DNA of 60,546 bases from Coriobacteriales bacterium (GCA_017515595.1 JAFWFL010000094.1:1-60546), one strand, 5' to 3'; counted from the first letter of the stretch, positions 1 through 8,014 are shown. A program made the numbers and translations. Notes: generated by a model from the sequence alone, not told the origin.

Positions 1-3
1 GAA

Positions 4-249
4 ATGGAAACCAAGCTGTGTACGAGCTGCGGGAGAGTGCTACCAGTAAGCAGTTTCAACAGGCATATCAAGAATGCTGATGGATTGAGAAACATCTGTA
101 AAAGCTGCATAAGCAGATACAACAAGGCATACAACGAGAAAGAAGCTGATAGACAGATTAAGTTGATGACCGAGAAAAACGAGAAGCTCGATTCTCTAAT
201 CAGAGAGGCAGAGCAGAGAACAATCCAGTACCAAGAAGCCAAAGCATAA
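4..249 (+). CDS. Small phage zinc-finger-like protein
   Basis: An 81-residue protein with two CxxC pairs near residues 7-10 and 32-35 (CTSC and CKSC), which suggests one zinc site. The rest is a lysine/glutamate-rich, probably helical tail. The layout resembles the N-terminal zinc ribbon found in small phage proteins and some phage nucleases, but no catalytic motif follows. The start lies three bases into the window, so the ribosome-binding site cannot be seen and a start further left is possible. It is followed after 16 bases by the next phage gene, so it probably belongs to the same transcript. No specific function can be assigned. Confidence 0.6.
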   Translation: METKLCTSCGRVLPVSSFNRHIKNADGLRNICKSCISRYNKAYNEKEADRQIKLMTEKNEKLDSLIREAEQRTIQYQEAKA

Positions 250-265
250 GAGAGGAATTGAAGGC

Positions 266-973
266 ATGCCAGTATACGAAATAAAGCCGGGTAACATTGT
301 AAGATACCTTGCCAAAACACCGCCTGCAGGGCATACGTGGCCCGTTCGAGGCAACCTGTACAGAGTGCGCAATGTCAAAGAGGCTAAAGTAGCGCTTGAT
401 TCGATAGATGGCAATGAAGGTGCGCTCAGATATGCAGTATGGGTGCCCACGGAGTCGGTGGAGTATGTATCGAACGTTGATCCGTTTTTGAAGAAGAACA
501 AGAAAACCGAGAAGGAGGCTAAGGAGCCTGCCAAGGAAAAGGCTAAGGACTTGAGTACCGACAAGCACGTGCCTGAATGCAGTATTGGTGCACCAAGTGA
601 TACAGAAGCGTGTCAGAAAGCTCATGATTCTGATCCGCACGGTTTTCTCGGTGAGCTTGAAGGTATTCAGTGGCCACTCGATGAAGATGGCAAGCATATC
701 AAGCTCGGAGAGAACGTATTTTTCTCGTTTGGCAAAGATCACATATGCCGAAAAGGTGTGTTCTTTGGTATTGGCATCAGTGATGGCCAGAGCGTCATAT
801 TTGCGAAATACGGGAGATCATTCAAATGCATTCCGTGTAGCTGCCTCATAACCAAGCCAACAAACAATAGCATCAATTCGCGCATAGAGAGGCTATGCGA
901 GCGATTGACGCCCGAGCAGCAAGCAGAGCTCAGGAAGATTCTGGAAGACAAAAGCAGAGTAATGAGATGTTAG
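266..973 (+). CDS. Phage hypothetical protein, 235 aa
   Basis: I do not recognise a family. The N-terminal 75 residues look folded and could be a small beta barrel. A lysine/glutamate-rich linker at about 76-95 follows, then a second globular half with several Cys residues (CxxC near 188-191) and a charged helix at the end. Coding potential is good and it sits tightly between the two zinc-ribbon genes (16 and 9 bases), so it is a genuine gene of the pre-late region. Function is unknown; a DNA-metabolism or host-takeover role would be a guess. Confidence 0.6.
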   Translation: MPVYEIKPGNIVRYLAKTPPAGHTWPVRGNLYRVRNVKEAKVALDSIDGNEGALRYAVWVPTESVEYVSNVDPFLKKNKKTEKEAKEPAKEKAKDLSTDKHVPECSIGAPSDTEACQKAHDSDPHGFLGELEGIQWPLDEDGKHIKLGENVFFSFGKDHICRKGVFFGIGISDGQSVIFAKYGRSFKCIPCSCLITKPTNNSINSRIERLCERLTPEQQAELRKILEDKSRVMRC

Positions 974-982
974 GAACAGCAT

Positions 983-1168
983 ATGTCGAACCCTAGTAAA
1001 TGCCCATTCTGCGGCAGTAAAAATACAGAGCTTGTATCTGCCTATTATGGCAAATACCACTATGTGATGTGTCATTACTGTAAAGCAAGCGGACCGTTAA
1101 AAGATGCAGGCGGCGCAGTCGTTAGCTGGAACGAGGCATCAACAAGAGCTTGGAGCGGTGATAAATGA
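983..1168 (+). CDS. Lar-like zinc-ribbon protein
   Basis: A 61-residue protein with CPFCGS near residues 8-13, a second CxxC around 31-34 and the closing pattern A..WN (residues 51-56). This is the signature of the Lar restriction-alleviation family, small phage and prophage proteins of which the Rac prophage member modulates a type I restriction enzyme. Most family members are untested, so the anti-restriction role is only inferred. Its stop codon overlaps the start of the next small gene (ATGA), implying translational coupling. Confidence 0.7.
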   Translation: MSNPSKCPFCGSKNTELVSAYYGKYHYVMCHYCKASGPLKDAGGAVVSWNEASTRAWSGDK

Positions 1169-1341
1169 CCTACGAAGAATGTGAGCAATTTGTCAACTTG
1201 TACGAAACCCTGACGCTTTCGATCCGTGACCTGGAAGGCATAAGCGATCACGAACAGGTTATAAGCGACCTTAGAGATGCAAAGGAGAGCTTGAAGGATT
1301 TAATCACGAGCCTTATTGGAGAAGCGATGGGAGAGAAATGA
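1165..1341 (+). CDS. Small acidic helical phage protein, 58 aa
   Basis: This short frame starts with an ATGA overlap on the upstream Lar-like gene and ends with another ATGA overlap on the downstream zinc-ribbon gene, so it is translationally coupled on both sides. The product is acidic and almost entirely helix-forming. No motif or family is recognised. The gene organisation, rather than similarity, is the evidence that it is real. Confidence 0.6.
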   Translation: MTYEECEQFVNLYETLTLSIRDLEGISDHEQVISDLRDAKESLKDLITSLIGEAMGEK

Positions 1342-1682
1342 CAGAAGCAGAGAAATTGCGACTTTGCCCATTATGTGATCATGAGCCTGAGGCTGTGCAA
1401 TCGTTGGCACATAGTGGTGTTTGGTATGTCGTATGCAAGTACTGCGAAGAGCATGGAGTTATAGTTCAAGGCCGTCTATGCAGATCAAAAGATGAAGCTG
1501 TATTGTGGTGGAACTCGCATTGTAATTCTGCATTTCCCTGCAGGTATGAGTTTACACGCCAGGGACTCGCAGGAGCTTATGAGCAGTATGCGAAGTGTTC
1601 CCGCTGCGGCATTGAGGTCAATGTCAAATCTGTACACAAGTATTGTGCCTATTGTGGATCGAAGGTGATAAAAGATGTTTGA
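1338..1682 (+). CDS. Double zinc-ribbon phage protein (Lar-like N-terminus)
   Basis: A 114-residue protein with three to four Cys pairs. CPLC near residues 10-13 and CKYC near 33-36 are followed by a WWN tryptophan motif around 57-59, as in Lar-like proteins. The C-terminal part carries CSRC (88-91) and CAYC (104-107), a second zinc ribbon. It probably binds two zinc ions. It overlaps the upstream gene by four bases and the DUF4406 gene by eight. Function is not known; a nucleic-acid or protein interaction role is inferred from the fold only. Confidence 0.65.
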   Translation: MTEAEKLRLCPLCDHEPEAVQSLAHSGVWYVVCKYCEEHGVIVQGRLCRSKDEAVLWWNSHCNSAFPCRYEFTRQGLAGAYEQYAKCSRCGIEVNVKSVHKYCAYCGSKVIKDV

Positions 1683-2034
1683 TTTCAAAGGTAAGAAGGT
1701 ATATCTCAGCGGCAAGATCACAGGCCGAGATCGAGCAGAGGTTGAGCAAGAATTCCGCAAAGCAGAAGAAGAGGCGAAAGCTGCCGGCGCTTATTTTGTG
1801 TTCAATCCGGTTGAGGAGATCGAGCCCACAGTAAGCCATGAACTTGCAATGAGGTTTTGCATCCGCCAGCTTGCGAGAAGTAACGTATTGACCAACGGCG
1901 GAGCGCAGCCATATTTCGATTACTTGATGCTTCTTCCCGGTTGGCAATCATCGCCAGGCGCGACTCTTGAGGTTGCAGCCGCAAAAGCTTTTGGTATCGA
2001 GATCGTGGATGTAAGCGAAGATCAAGACGATTGA
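1675..2034 (+). CDS. DUF4406 family protein (nucleoside deoxyribosyltransferase-like fold)
   Basis: A 119-residue protein with the family features: a beta strand YLSGKITG near residues 10-17, FNPV around 42-45, and the segment MLLPGWQSSPGA (about 85-96), followed by an A...G motif. DUF4406 proteins are common in phages and share a fold with nucleoside 2'-deoxyribosyltransferases, which exchange bases on deoxynucleosides; whether this one is catalytic is unproven. The eight-base overlap with the preceding zinc-ribbon gene places it in the same operon. The start follows a weak GGTGATAAA ribosome-binding site. Confidence 0.75.
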   Translation: MFDFKGKKVYLSGKITGRDRAEVEQEFRKAEEEAKAAGAYFVFNPVEEIEPTVSHELAMRFCIRQLARSNVLTNGGAQPYFDYLMLLPGWQSSPGATLEVAAAKAFGIEIVDVSEDQDD

Positions 2035-2043
2035 GACGGAACG

Positions 2044-2130
2044 ATGGAAGTATGTGCCGGTTGTATGTACGATCGATGCACGATAGAGTCAACAGGTGTT
2101 TGTTATCCTGCTTTAGAGTCAGAGTGGTAG
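2044..2130 (+). CDS. Possible Cys-rich micro-protein, 28 aa
   Basis: A 28-codon frame between the DUF4406 gene and the late regulator encodes four cysteines (C4, C7, C12 and C20), which could form a minimal metal site. The ribosome-binding site is poor. It fits the theme of small zinc proteins in this stretch but could be chance. Confidence 0.3.
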   Translation: MEVCAGCMYDRCTIESTGVCYPALESEW

Positions 2131-2151
2131 CGCTGGATCGGAGGTGCTTGG

Positions 2152-2577
2152 ATGACTGCGAGAGACTACTTCGAGAATGTGCGAGACGCGGTTAAAGAGT
2201 ACAACACAGCTGTCATCATCCGCACCTATGGAAGATCGCATCAAGCAGCCTTTGGGCGATCGAGTGACATATCCGATCCAACGGCCCAGCGCTATGCAGA
2301 ACTTGCCGAGGCCGATGCAGTGATTGAGCAATGCAAGCCGATTGTAGATGAAGCAGAGCTTGTGATTGGCGGCCTTAGGGCGATTATGACCAGTACGTCA
2401 AGAATCGCTGATGTGCTGCAGATGCGGTACTTAGAGCTGATGAGTTCAAAAGATGTTGCAAAGAAGCTGAATATCTCACGCCAACATGAACGGCGCATCC
2501 ATGCAATGGGGCTGCAGTTGTTCGATAGCATGGGCAAAGCGTTTCTCGTAGAAAAAGGCAAGAAAAAGAAATTGTGA
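2152..2577 (+). CDS. ArpU/RinA-like phage late transcription regulator
   Basis: A 141-residue protein with a helical N-terminal half and a sigma-70 region 4-like helix-turn-helix at about 97-125 (the LQMRYLELMSSKDVAKKLNIS stretch), then a basic tail ending in KKGKKKKL. Proteins of this type (ArpU, RinA, late gene regulators) sit just upstream of the packaging genes in many phages of Gram-positive hosts and switch on the late operon. That position is conserved here: the promoter at 2590-2619 and the HNH-terminase block follow immediately. The exact family is a judgement from the sequence pattern and gene order. Confidence 0.75.
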   Translation: MTARDYFENVRDAVKEYNTAVIIRTYGRSHQAAFGRSSDISDPTAQRYAELAEADAVIEQCKPIVDEAELVIGGLRAIMTSTSRIADVLQMRYLELMSSKDVAKKLNISRQHERRIHAMGLQLFDSMGKAFLVEKGKKKKL

Positions 2578-2589
2578 AGAAAAAAGGTA

Positions 2590-2619
2590 TTGACCATGAG
2601 CGCGAAAAAGTGCTAATAT
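2590..2619 (+). promoter_or_regulatory. Candidate phage late promoter
   Basis: TTGACC (2590-2595) and TAATAT (2614-2619) are separated by 18 bp, close to the sigma-70/SigA consensus. It lies 12 bases after the late-regulator gene and points into the packaging operon. The next feature, about 20 bases downstream, is an intrinsic terminator, so transcripts would have to read through it. Confidence 0.65.
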
Positions 2620-2640
2620 GCTAACCGGTCGATTTGTGTG

Positions 2641-2683
2641 AAAACACCCGTTAGGAACTGAACACCTGGCGGGTGTTTTGCGT
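2641..2683 (+). terminator. Leader terminator ahead of the packaging genes
   Basis: A perfect 10-bp stem, AAAACACCCG (2641-2650) with CGGGTGTTTT (2670-2679), has a 19-base loop and a T-rich 3' side. It sits between the candidate promoter at 2590-2619 and the HNH gene at 2721, so it can act as an attenuator of the late transcript. Confidence 0.75.
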
Positions 2684-2720
2684 TTATAACCAATTCCTTC
2701 AAAGAAATATCGAGGTGCTC

Positions 2721-3041
2721 ATGGGTATTGATAGATGGGCAACTGCCGAGGGTGACAAGGTGCGCAGGTTGTGCTTTGAGCGTGACAAGCGCGCGAATGC
2801 GCCGTGCTGGATATGCAACCAGCCAATAGACTACAGCCTGGGTATGTCAACAAATGGCGGCAGTAAGGAAGCCTGGGAGCCGGATCACAGACGGCCACGC
2901 AAGAAATACCCTGAGCTAGCGCTTGACATGGCCAACATTATGCCAAGCCATATGAAGTGTAACCGAGCACGCGGGACAAAAGCCGGACTTAACGAATTAG
3001 GCACTCCTAGCAGGGACTGGGTAGGGTACCTAAAATCTTAA
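2721..3041 (+). CDS. Phage HNH endonuclease
   Basis: The ATG at 2721 is preceded by a GAGGTG ribosome-binding site and gives a 106-residue protein. It has a CxxC pair (CWIC, about 29-32), the first HNH histidine in EPDHRRP (about 54-60), and the closing MPSHMKCNRARG segment (about 74-85). HNH nucleases next to the terminase genes are required, with TerS, TerL and portal, for specific genome cleavage in cos-type phages such as HK97. The position immediately before terS supports a cos-packaging phage. A longer frame starting at 2673 begins inside the terminator and is unlikely. Confidence 0.9.
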   Translation: MGIDRWATAEGDKVRRLCFERDKRANAPCWICNQPIDYSLGMSTNGGSKEAWEPDHRRPRKKYPELALDMANIMPSHMKCNRARGTKAGLNELGTPSRDWVGYLKS

Positions 3042-3113
3042 AAAGTCGAGCTGGCCGAACCTTCATCGCCGCGTGCAATATTTCCCCATCCAGAAATACT
3101 AAGGGGGTCCAGC

Positions 3114-3401
3114 ATGTTGATGGTAGATGCCGTTAACGAATCGATCAACGCCGCCATCGATGCCGGCACGCTCGATCCAAAGAAGCAATCAGCGCCAATT
3201 TGCGCGCTTCTGAAGATGGCGGAGGTTGTTGATGCAGGGGTATCCGAGAAGGACAACGTAACATTTCCGACTATGCTCAAGTACATGGTAGCTCTTGGGA
3301 TGATGCCGCAAGAGGTTAAAGAGGTCAAGATGAGTATTTCAAAGACCGACAGACTCAAAGGCAAGTTCTCAAAGTTCGGTGGCAAGAATGCGGAAGGGTA
3401 A
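3114..3401 (+). CDS. Terminase small subunit (TerS)
   Basis: A 95-residue helical protein directly before the large terminase, preceded by AAGGGGGT at about 3100. Small terminase subunits recognise the packaging site and recruit the large subunit; they vary greatly in sequence, so the call rests mainly on gene order, size and helical character. The end overlaps the terminase large gene by 14 bases. The basic C-terminal tail (about 79-92) could contact DNA or TerL. Confidence 0.7.
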   Translation: MLMVDAVNESINAAIDAGTLDPKKQSAPICALLKMAEVVDAGVSEKDNVTFPTMLKYMVALGMMPQEVKEVKMSISKTDRLKGKFSKFGGKNAEG

Positions 3402-4944
3402 GACAGAACCTCGTATTTTTACGCCGCCGCTCAGAGAACTTACGCCTGAGACAACATTTGGTTATGACGTTATCGAATGGTCCAGAGATGTTCTGGGCAT
3501 CACACTCCTCCCATGGGAAGAGTGGCTTTTTATTCATGCTCTTGAAATCGTTGGATCATTTGATAGTGAATGGAAGCTAAGATTCAGAATAGTTCTTTGC
3601 CTGGTTGCACGTCAAAATGGTAAGAGCATTATGGGTATGGTGCTCAGTCTGTTCTTTATGTACGTGCTTGAAGTCTCGCTTATCCTCGGCACAGCCCAGG
3701 ATTTGAGCCAGGCTGAGGAAGTGTGGCAGGGAGCCGTTCAGTATGCACAAGATTCAGAAGAGTTAAAAGACGCTATTGAGAAGATCATGGAGGGCAAGGG
3801 CTCCAAAGAGCTCAGACTTACCGGATTCAGACGCTACAAGGTCGCTACCGCAAACCGTAAGAATACCCGTGGCAAGACTTCAAACCTCGTACTCATGGAC
3901 GAGCTGCGTGAGCACAGGGACTTCTTGGCATGGAATGCGGCAAGCAAAACCACAAAGGCAGTACGAAGCGCTCTTGTGTGGTGCATGAGCAACGCCGGCG
4001 ACGGGAACAGCGTAGTGTTGCGGCATTTGCGCATGCAGGCGCATATGGTGCTTGGCGATCCGGACGGAATCGTTAAGAATTCGGGCGGAAAGTTCGATGT
4101 AAGCGAAGAAGCCGGAGAGGTCCTAAGCAACGCGATCGGATTGTTTGAATGGAGCGCGGCTCCACATCGTGGCATCTGGGACCGCGAAGGTTGGGCAGAA
4201 GCGAATCCTTCCATGGGGTACGGGTTTCTCGACGAAGAGACAATTGCAGCCGACGCCGCCTCCGATCCGGAAGACGGATTCAGAACAGAGGACCTCTGCC
4301 AGTGGATCGAGGCAACCGTCGATCCTCCGTTTCCTGAGGGCGCATGGGAAGCCGGAAAGGACCCGAACTCTCGGATCGCAGACGATGCGCCGCTACATTT
4401 TGGAATCGATGTAAGCTCTGATCGTGAATACACATCAATTGCCGTGTGCGGGCTGACAAAGAACCAGACCTTGCACATTGAGGTTATTGCGCGAAGCCAT
4501 GGCATGGGGTGGGTTGTTGACTGGTTCAGGAACATCACTGATGCGGGCCGTAAGATTCGCGTGGCTATGCAAGGCAATGGCGCGCCGGTGTCGGCATTGG
4601 TTGATGTACTAAAGGCAATTGAAGGGCTCGAAGTCATTGAATGTGTAGGGCGTGACTTGGCCATATGGTGCGGGCGTTTCTGGGATGGTATCGCAGTCAG
4701 CGCACCGGGCAGTGAGCTTGATGCAGTGCCAATTGTTCACCGGCCACAGCCAATATTGGACTTGGCGGCAAACGTCGCCGTAACAAAACCGTTAGGAGAC
4801 GGAGCCTGGGCGTGGAACCGTGACAAGTCGAGCGAGGACATATCGCCGCTTGTTGCTTGCACCATGGCCCACGGACTGGCAACCAGAGTTGAAGTTCAGG
4901 AAAAGACAAGCGCGTATGAAGAGGGCGGCTTGATATTTTTGTAA
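3388..4944 (+). CDS. Terminase large subunit (TerL)
   Basis: The motor that pumps phage DNA into the prohead. The ATPase domain has a Walker A variant ARQNGKS near residues 74-80 and Walker B LVLMDE near 167-172. The RNase H-like nuclease domain starts at FGIDVSSDRE (catalytic Asp near 341), with conserved acidic residues later. The length of about 518 residues is normal for the HK97-like family. The ATG at 3388 is preferred over the GTG at 3379 because GGTGG lies just upstream of it; it overlaps terS by 14 bases. It acts with the HNH nuclease and portal encoded on either side. Confidence 0.95.
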   Translation: MRKGKTEPRIFTPPLRELTPETTFGYDVIEWSRDVLGITLLPWEEWLFIHALEIVGSFDSEWKLRFRIVLCLVARQNGKSIMGMVLSLFFMYVLEVSLILGTAQDLSQAEEVWQGAVQYAQDSEELKDAIEKIMEGKGSKELRLTGFRRYKVATANRKNTRGKTSNLVLMDELREHRDFLAWNAASKTTKAVRSALVWCMSNAGDGNSVVLRHLRMQAHMVLGDPDGIVKNSGGKFDVSEEAGEVLSNAIGLFEWSAAPHRGIWDREGWAEANPSMGYGFLDEETIAADAASDPEDGFRTEDLCQWIEATVDPPFPEGAWEAGKDPNSRIADDAPLHFGIDVSSDREYTSIAVCGLTKNQTLHIEVIARSHGMGWVVDWFRNITDAGRKIRVAMQGNGAPVSALVDVLKAIEGLEVIECVGRDLAIWCGRFWDGIAVSAPGSELDAVPIVHRPQPILDLAANVAVTKPLGDGAWAWNRDKSSEDISPLVACTMAHGLATRVEVQEKTSAYEEGGLIFL

Positions 4945-4964
4945 ATGAATAGAGGTGGTTCTAA

Positions 4965-7367
4965 ATGAGCATCTTTGATCGTTTTAGACGTAAGGCGGTG
5001 ATTATCCGCAGAGATGCAATAGCAGCTTCTATTCTTAATCAAAGTATCGAAGAAGTGTACAGAACGCAACCGGCACTCAGAGCTTGTGTGTCGTTCCTTG
5101 CGGAGAATGCTGGCAGTCTTCCGCTCAAATGCTATGAGCGTAAAAGCGATACGGACCGGCCCCGGGTATCTGAGGGTGTTGTTCCGGCATTGCTTGCTCG
5201 GCCAAACCGTTGGGAAGCGCTGCAAGATGTTTTGGTTGGTGTATTCAGTGACTATTTACTGTATGGCTGGGCGCTTTTGTACGTGATCCCGAGCAAGGAC
5301 ATGGCAAGCGGCTGGGAGATGGTGCGTATTCCTATCCCATGGATTCAGCAGAAGGACACAGTCGATGGCTTCTCGCTCAGCAAGTACACGGTCAATAACC
5401 CCAATACTACAAGCAGGCCGGTGGATTTGAGCGCGGATGATTGCATCAGGATCGCGTCTTATGATCCACAAGGCCAAGTGCTGGCATGTTCACCGGTTGA
5501 AGCGCTGAAGCAGGTACTGGCTGAGCAAATCTCAGCATGGGACTTCAGGAATGCAACCTGGAAAAACGGCGGCAAGATTGGCGGAGCGTATCTGAAGCGG
5601 CCTCTTGGTGCTGATTGGTCCAAGGAAGCGAAGGAGCGCTTTGTCGAGTCATGGAAGAATAAGTTCAGCGGGGAAGGTGATGATACCGGTGGTACGCCAC
5701 TTCTTGAGGATGGTATGGAACTTGTTTCGATGCAGTTTAACGCGCGTGAAGCTGAGTGGGCTGAAGCTACGAAACTTGCTCGAGGCGATGTTGCAGCTGT
5801 GTACCATGTCAATCCGGCACTCATATGGCATGACCAGTCGATGACCTACGCGAGCGCAAAGGATAATGCTCGCGCTTTGTATGCTGACACTCTCGCGCCG
5901 ATCCTGTCGAAGATTGAGAGTGCGTTCAATACATTCTTGCTGCCAAAAATCGGAGCGCCCGAGAAGGAATATCTCGAGTTTGACCTGAGTGCAAAGCTTC
6001 AGGGCAGCTTTGAGGAGCAGGCACAAGTACTCCAGAGTGCTGTTGGCCGTCCTTACATCCTGCCAAATGAAGCCCGTGCACGTATGAACCTACCGAGTAT
6101 TGACGGCGGAGATGAGCTTGCAATGCCGCTCAATATGACTACGGGATCATCTGAGAACAATATTCAGGAAAATGGCGAGCTTGCCTATGTGATGCCTTTA
6201 AAAGAGGCGAGGCCGACGCTAGAAAGCCGTGGAGTCAAGCAAAATGAAGAAATCCACGTTCTAAGCAAGGCAAGCCCGTCGGCCGAACGCGATATTGCAG
6301 ATGTGCTTGATGCGTTCTATAAGCGTCAAGCTCAAAGCATAGCAAACCAGCTTGCATCTATGCCTCCCGATGAGCTTGTGCTTGATGGATACATGGAATG
6401 GTGGCATAAAGACCGCTGGGTTCGCGAGCTTTCGCACGATATGGAGAGGGTATCTTTACAGCCTGCGCATGATGCAGCGTACCAGGCACTAAGGGCTTTG
6501 GGTGTTAAACCTGATAATCCTGACTTATCTGTACTCGATACAGATATTACCAATCTCTGTGATTTTAGGGCTGACGATATTGTTCAATCAACGCTTGCCC
6601 GTGTTACAAACGATCTTAAAAAGCTCGATAGCTTAACGCCCGAGTCAATTAGGTCATGTGTTCAGGAGTCATACAAAAGCCTACAGGATGGAAGAGTAGA
6701 GCGTAATTCTCAGAGCATGGCCACGGCCATAGCGAATGCCGGTACTCACGGAGGAGCCAAGGCATCCGGTTACAAGTGCACAAAAACCTGGCGCTCTTTC
6801 CCGGGTGCCAGGAAATCTCACGCACGTATGAATGGCGAGACAGTATTTATTGATTCCAGATTCTCAAACGGTGCCCGTTGGCCTGGAGATACGAATTTAT
6901 CAGCAGAGGAATCTTGCAACTGTCGTTGTAGGATTGAGATTAAAAAAGCAAATAAGTTATTCGAAAAGCAAGTAAAAAACGATCTTGAAAAAGAGCTTGG
7001 TGATCTCGAAGGTTGCGATCCAGAAAAATACGGGGCAGCATGGAGCGGTATGCAAGTTTGCACAATACCAAGGAACAAAATTGAAAATTGGTCACTATTA
7101 GACAAAGATAAGGCTCAGGCTTTCAGACAAGCTTTAGGATATGAACAAAAAGATGCTACTCAATTGATATTTGAGCTATATACCAATGCATCACTTTATA
7201 ATCCAGAGTTCGAGTACGAGGACGAATGGGGAAAGAGATGGCAGAATATATTTGTTTTAGATGGAATTAATGATAAACGCGGATCAACTGCATCTGTAAA
7301 GGTCGGTTGGATAAAATCTTCAGATGATGATAAACTACGATTGGTCACTGCATTTGTTGATAAGTAG
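4965..7367 (+). CDS. Portal-MuF fusion with C-terminal DUF6883-like putative toxin domain
   Basis: An 800-residue fusion. Residues 1 to about 400 are an HK97-type portal, the dodecameric DNA gate of the head. Residues about 440-660 form a MuF/SPP1 gp7-like minor head domain, ending in the hallmark SAEESCNCRC (646-655). Residues about 697-800 resemble DUF6883, a small domain often found at the C-terminus of polymorphic toxin-like proteins. MuF proteins enter the head and in several temperate phages carry exchangeable toxin domains. Codons become markedly more AT-rich towards the 3' end, suggesting the last module was swapped in. The next gene resembles DUF4926, a likely cognate immunity protein. 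GAGGTGG precedes the ATG. Portal and MuF calls are firm; toxin activity is inferred. Confidence 0.88.
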   Translation: MSIFDRFRRKAVIIRRDAIAASILNQSIEEVYRTQPALRACVSFLAENAGSLPLKCYERKSDTDRPRVSEGVVPALLARPNRWEALQDVLVGVFSDYLLYGWALLYVIPSKDMASGWEMVRIPIPWIQQKDTVDGFSLSKYTVNNPNTTSRPVDLSADDCIRIASYDPQGQVLACSPVEALKQVLAEQISAWDFRNATWKNGGKIGGAYLKRPLGADWSKEAKERFVESWKNKFSGEGDDTGGTPLLEDGMELVSMQFNAREAEWAEATKLARGDVAAVYHVNPALIWHDQSMTYASAKDNARALYADTLAPILSKIESAFNTFLLPKIGAPEKEYLEFDLSAKLQGSFEEQAQVLQSAVGRPYILPNEARARMNLPSIDGGDELAMPLNMTTGSSENNIQENGELAYVMPLKEARPTLESRGVKQNEEIHVLSKASPSAERDIADVLDAFYKRQAQSIANQLASMPPDELVLDGYMEWWHKDRWVRELSHDMERVSLQPAHDAAYQALRALGVKPDNPDLSVLDTDITNLCDFRADDIVQSTLARVTNDLKKLDSLTPESIRSCVQESYKSLQDGRVERNSQSMATAIANAGTHGGAKASGYKCTKTWRSFPGARKSHARMNGETVFIDSRFSNGARWPGDTNLSAEESCNCRCRIEIKKANKLFEKQVKNDLEKELGDLEGCDPEKYGAAWSGMQVCTIPRNKIENWSLLDKDKAQAFRQALGYEQKDATQLIFELYTNASLYNPEFEYEDEWGKRWQNIFVLDGINDKRGSTASVKVGWIKSSDDDKLRLVTAFVDK

Positions 7368-7375
7368 GGCTGTAT

Positions 7376-7576
7376 ATGTATCACGAATTAGATAGAGTTA
7401 TACTCATTGACGGTACTATTGCTGATATTGCTCTTGTTTTTGGAGATGGAGAAGCATATCAAGTTGAATATGCGACACCAGATGGAGAGCATGCATATGA
7501 AGATAGAACCGTGAAACCAGACGAAATAGAAGGCCTTTATTCGGAATCGATTTCAGGAGAAAGCATTGAAGCGTGA
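7376..7576 (+). CDS. DUF4926-like protein, candidate immunity protein
   Basis: A 66-residue acidic protein whose pattern (D.VILIDG near the start, EAYQVEY near 26-32, then DGE and a closing KPDEIEG) matches the small beta-barrel DUF4926 family. Members are often found directly after DUF6883 domains, consistent with a toxin-immunity pair. It starts nine bases after the portal-MuF-DUF6883 gene. Its codons are as AT-rich as the toxin-like end of that gene, so the two were probably acquired together. Neutralisation of the upstream domain is an inference from position and family. Confidence 0.6.
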   Translation: MYHELDRVILIDGTIADIALVFGDGEAYQVEYATPDGEHAYEDRTVKPDEIEGLYSESISGESIEA

Positions 7577-7940
7577 TATCGACTTAGTGCGCCGGATTTT
7601 GATTGAGACAGAGAAAGCAGACGGCCCTCTTGAGTTGGATCGCTTTGTAACTAATGAGTGGCCGTTATCTTTAGTTGGTTATCATGTTGAGCTGATGATT
7701 GCTCATAATCTTATCGATGCGACAGTAACAAAAGATTGGGACAATACAGTTATTCGTGGCAAAATAAAGGCGCTTACATGGGATGGCTGCGATTATCTCG
7801 ACGCTGTCCGCAATGACAAAATATGGGTTAAGGCAAAAAACGTTGTGAAAGAAGCTGCCGGCAACACAACTCTCGATCTTTTTAAACAAACCGCGATACT
7901 GGTTACACAGCAAGCAATAAAGTCCTGTTTGGGCATGTAA
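7566..7940 (+). CDS. DUF2513 family phage protein
   Basis: A 124-residue protein that begins MKRDIDLVRRIL, contains LTWDGCDYLDAVRND (about 69-83) and continues WVKAKNVV; this is the DUF2513 pattern, a winged-helix-like family found in phages and mobile elements. The start is TTG at 7566, chosen because AGGAGA (7555-7560) sits five bases upstream; the frame overlaps the preceding gene by 11 bases. It is the third gene of an AT-rich insert between portal and protease and is followed by a terminator, so it may be accessory cargo. Function unknown. Confidence 0.7.
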   Translation: MKRDIDLVRRILIETEKADGPLELDRFVTNEWPLSLVGYHVELMIAHNLIDATVTKDWDNTVIRGKIKALTWDGCDYLDAVRNDKIWVKAKNVVKEAAGNTTLDLFKQTAILVTQQAIKSCLGM

Positions 7941-7978
7941 CTGCTATTTAGTTAAGATTTATTATGCTTAAGCATGAG

Positions 7979-7996
7979 CCCCGTCAGGGGTTTTTT
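7979..7996 (+). terminator. Short internal terminator before the protease gene
   Basis: CCCC (7979-7982) and GGGG (7987-7990) form a small stem with a four-base loop followed by six T. The palindrome ATGCTTAAGCAT lies just before it (7964-7975). It separates the putative toxin-immunity-DUF2513 insert from the head genes. Confidence 0.5.
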
Positions 7997-8014
7997 CGTT
8001 TGTGAGGAGGCATT

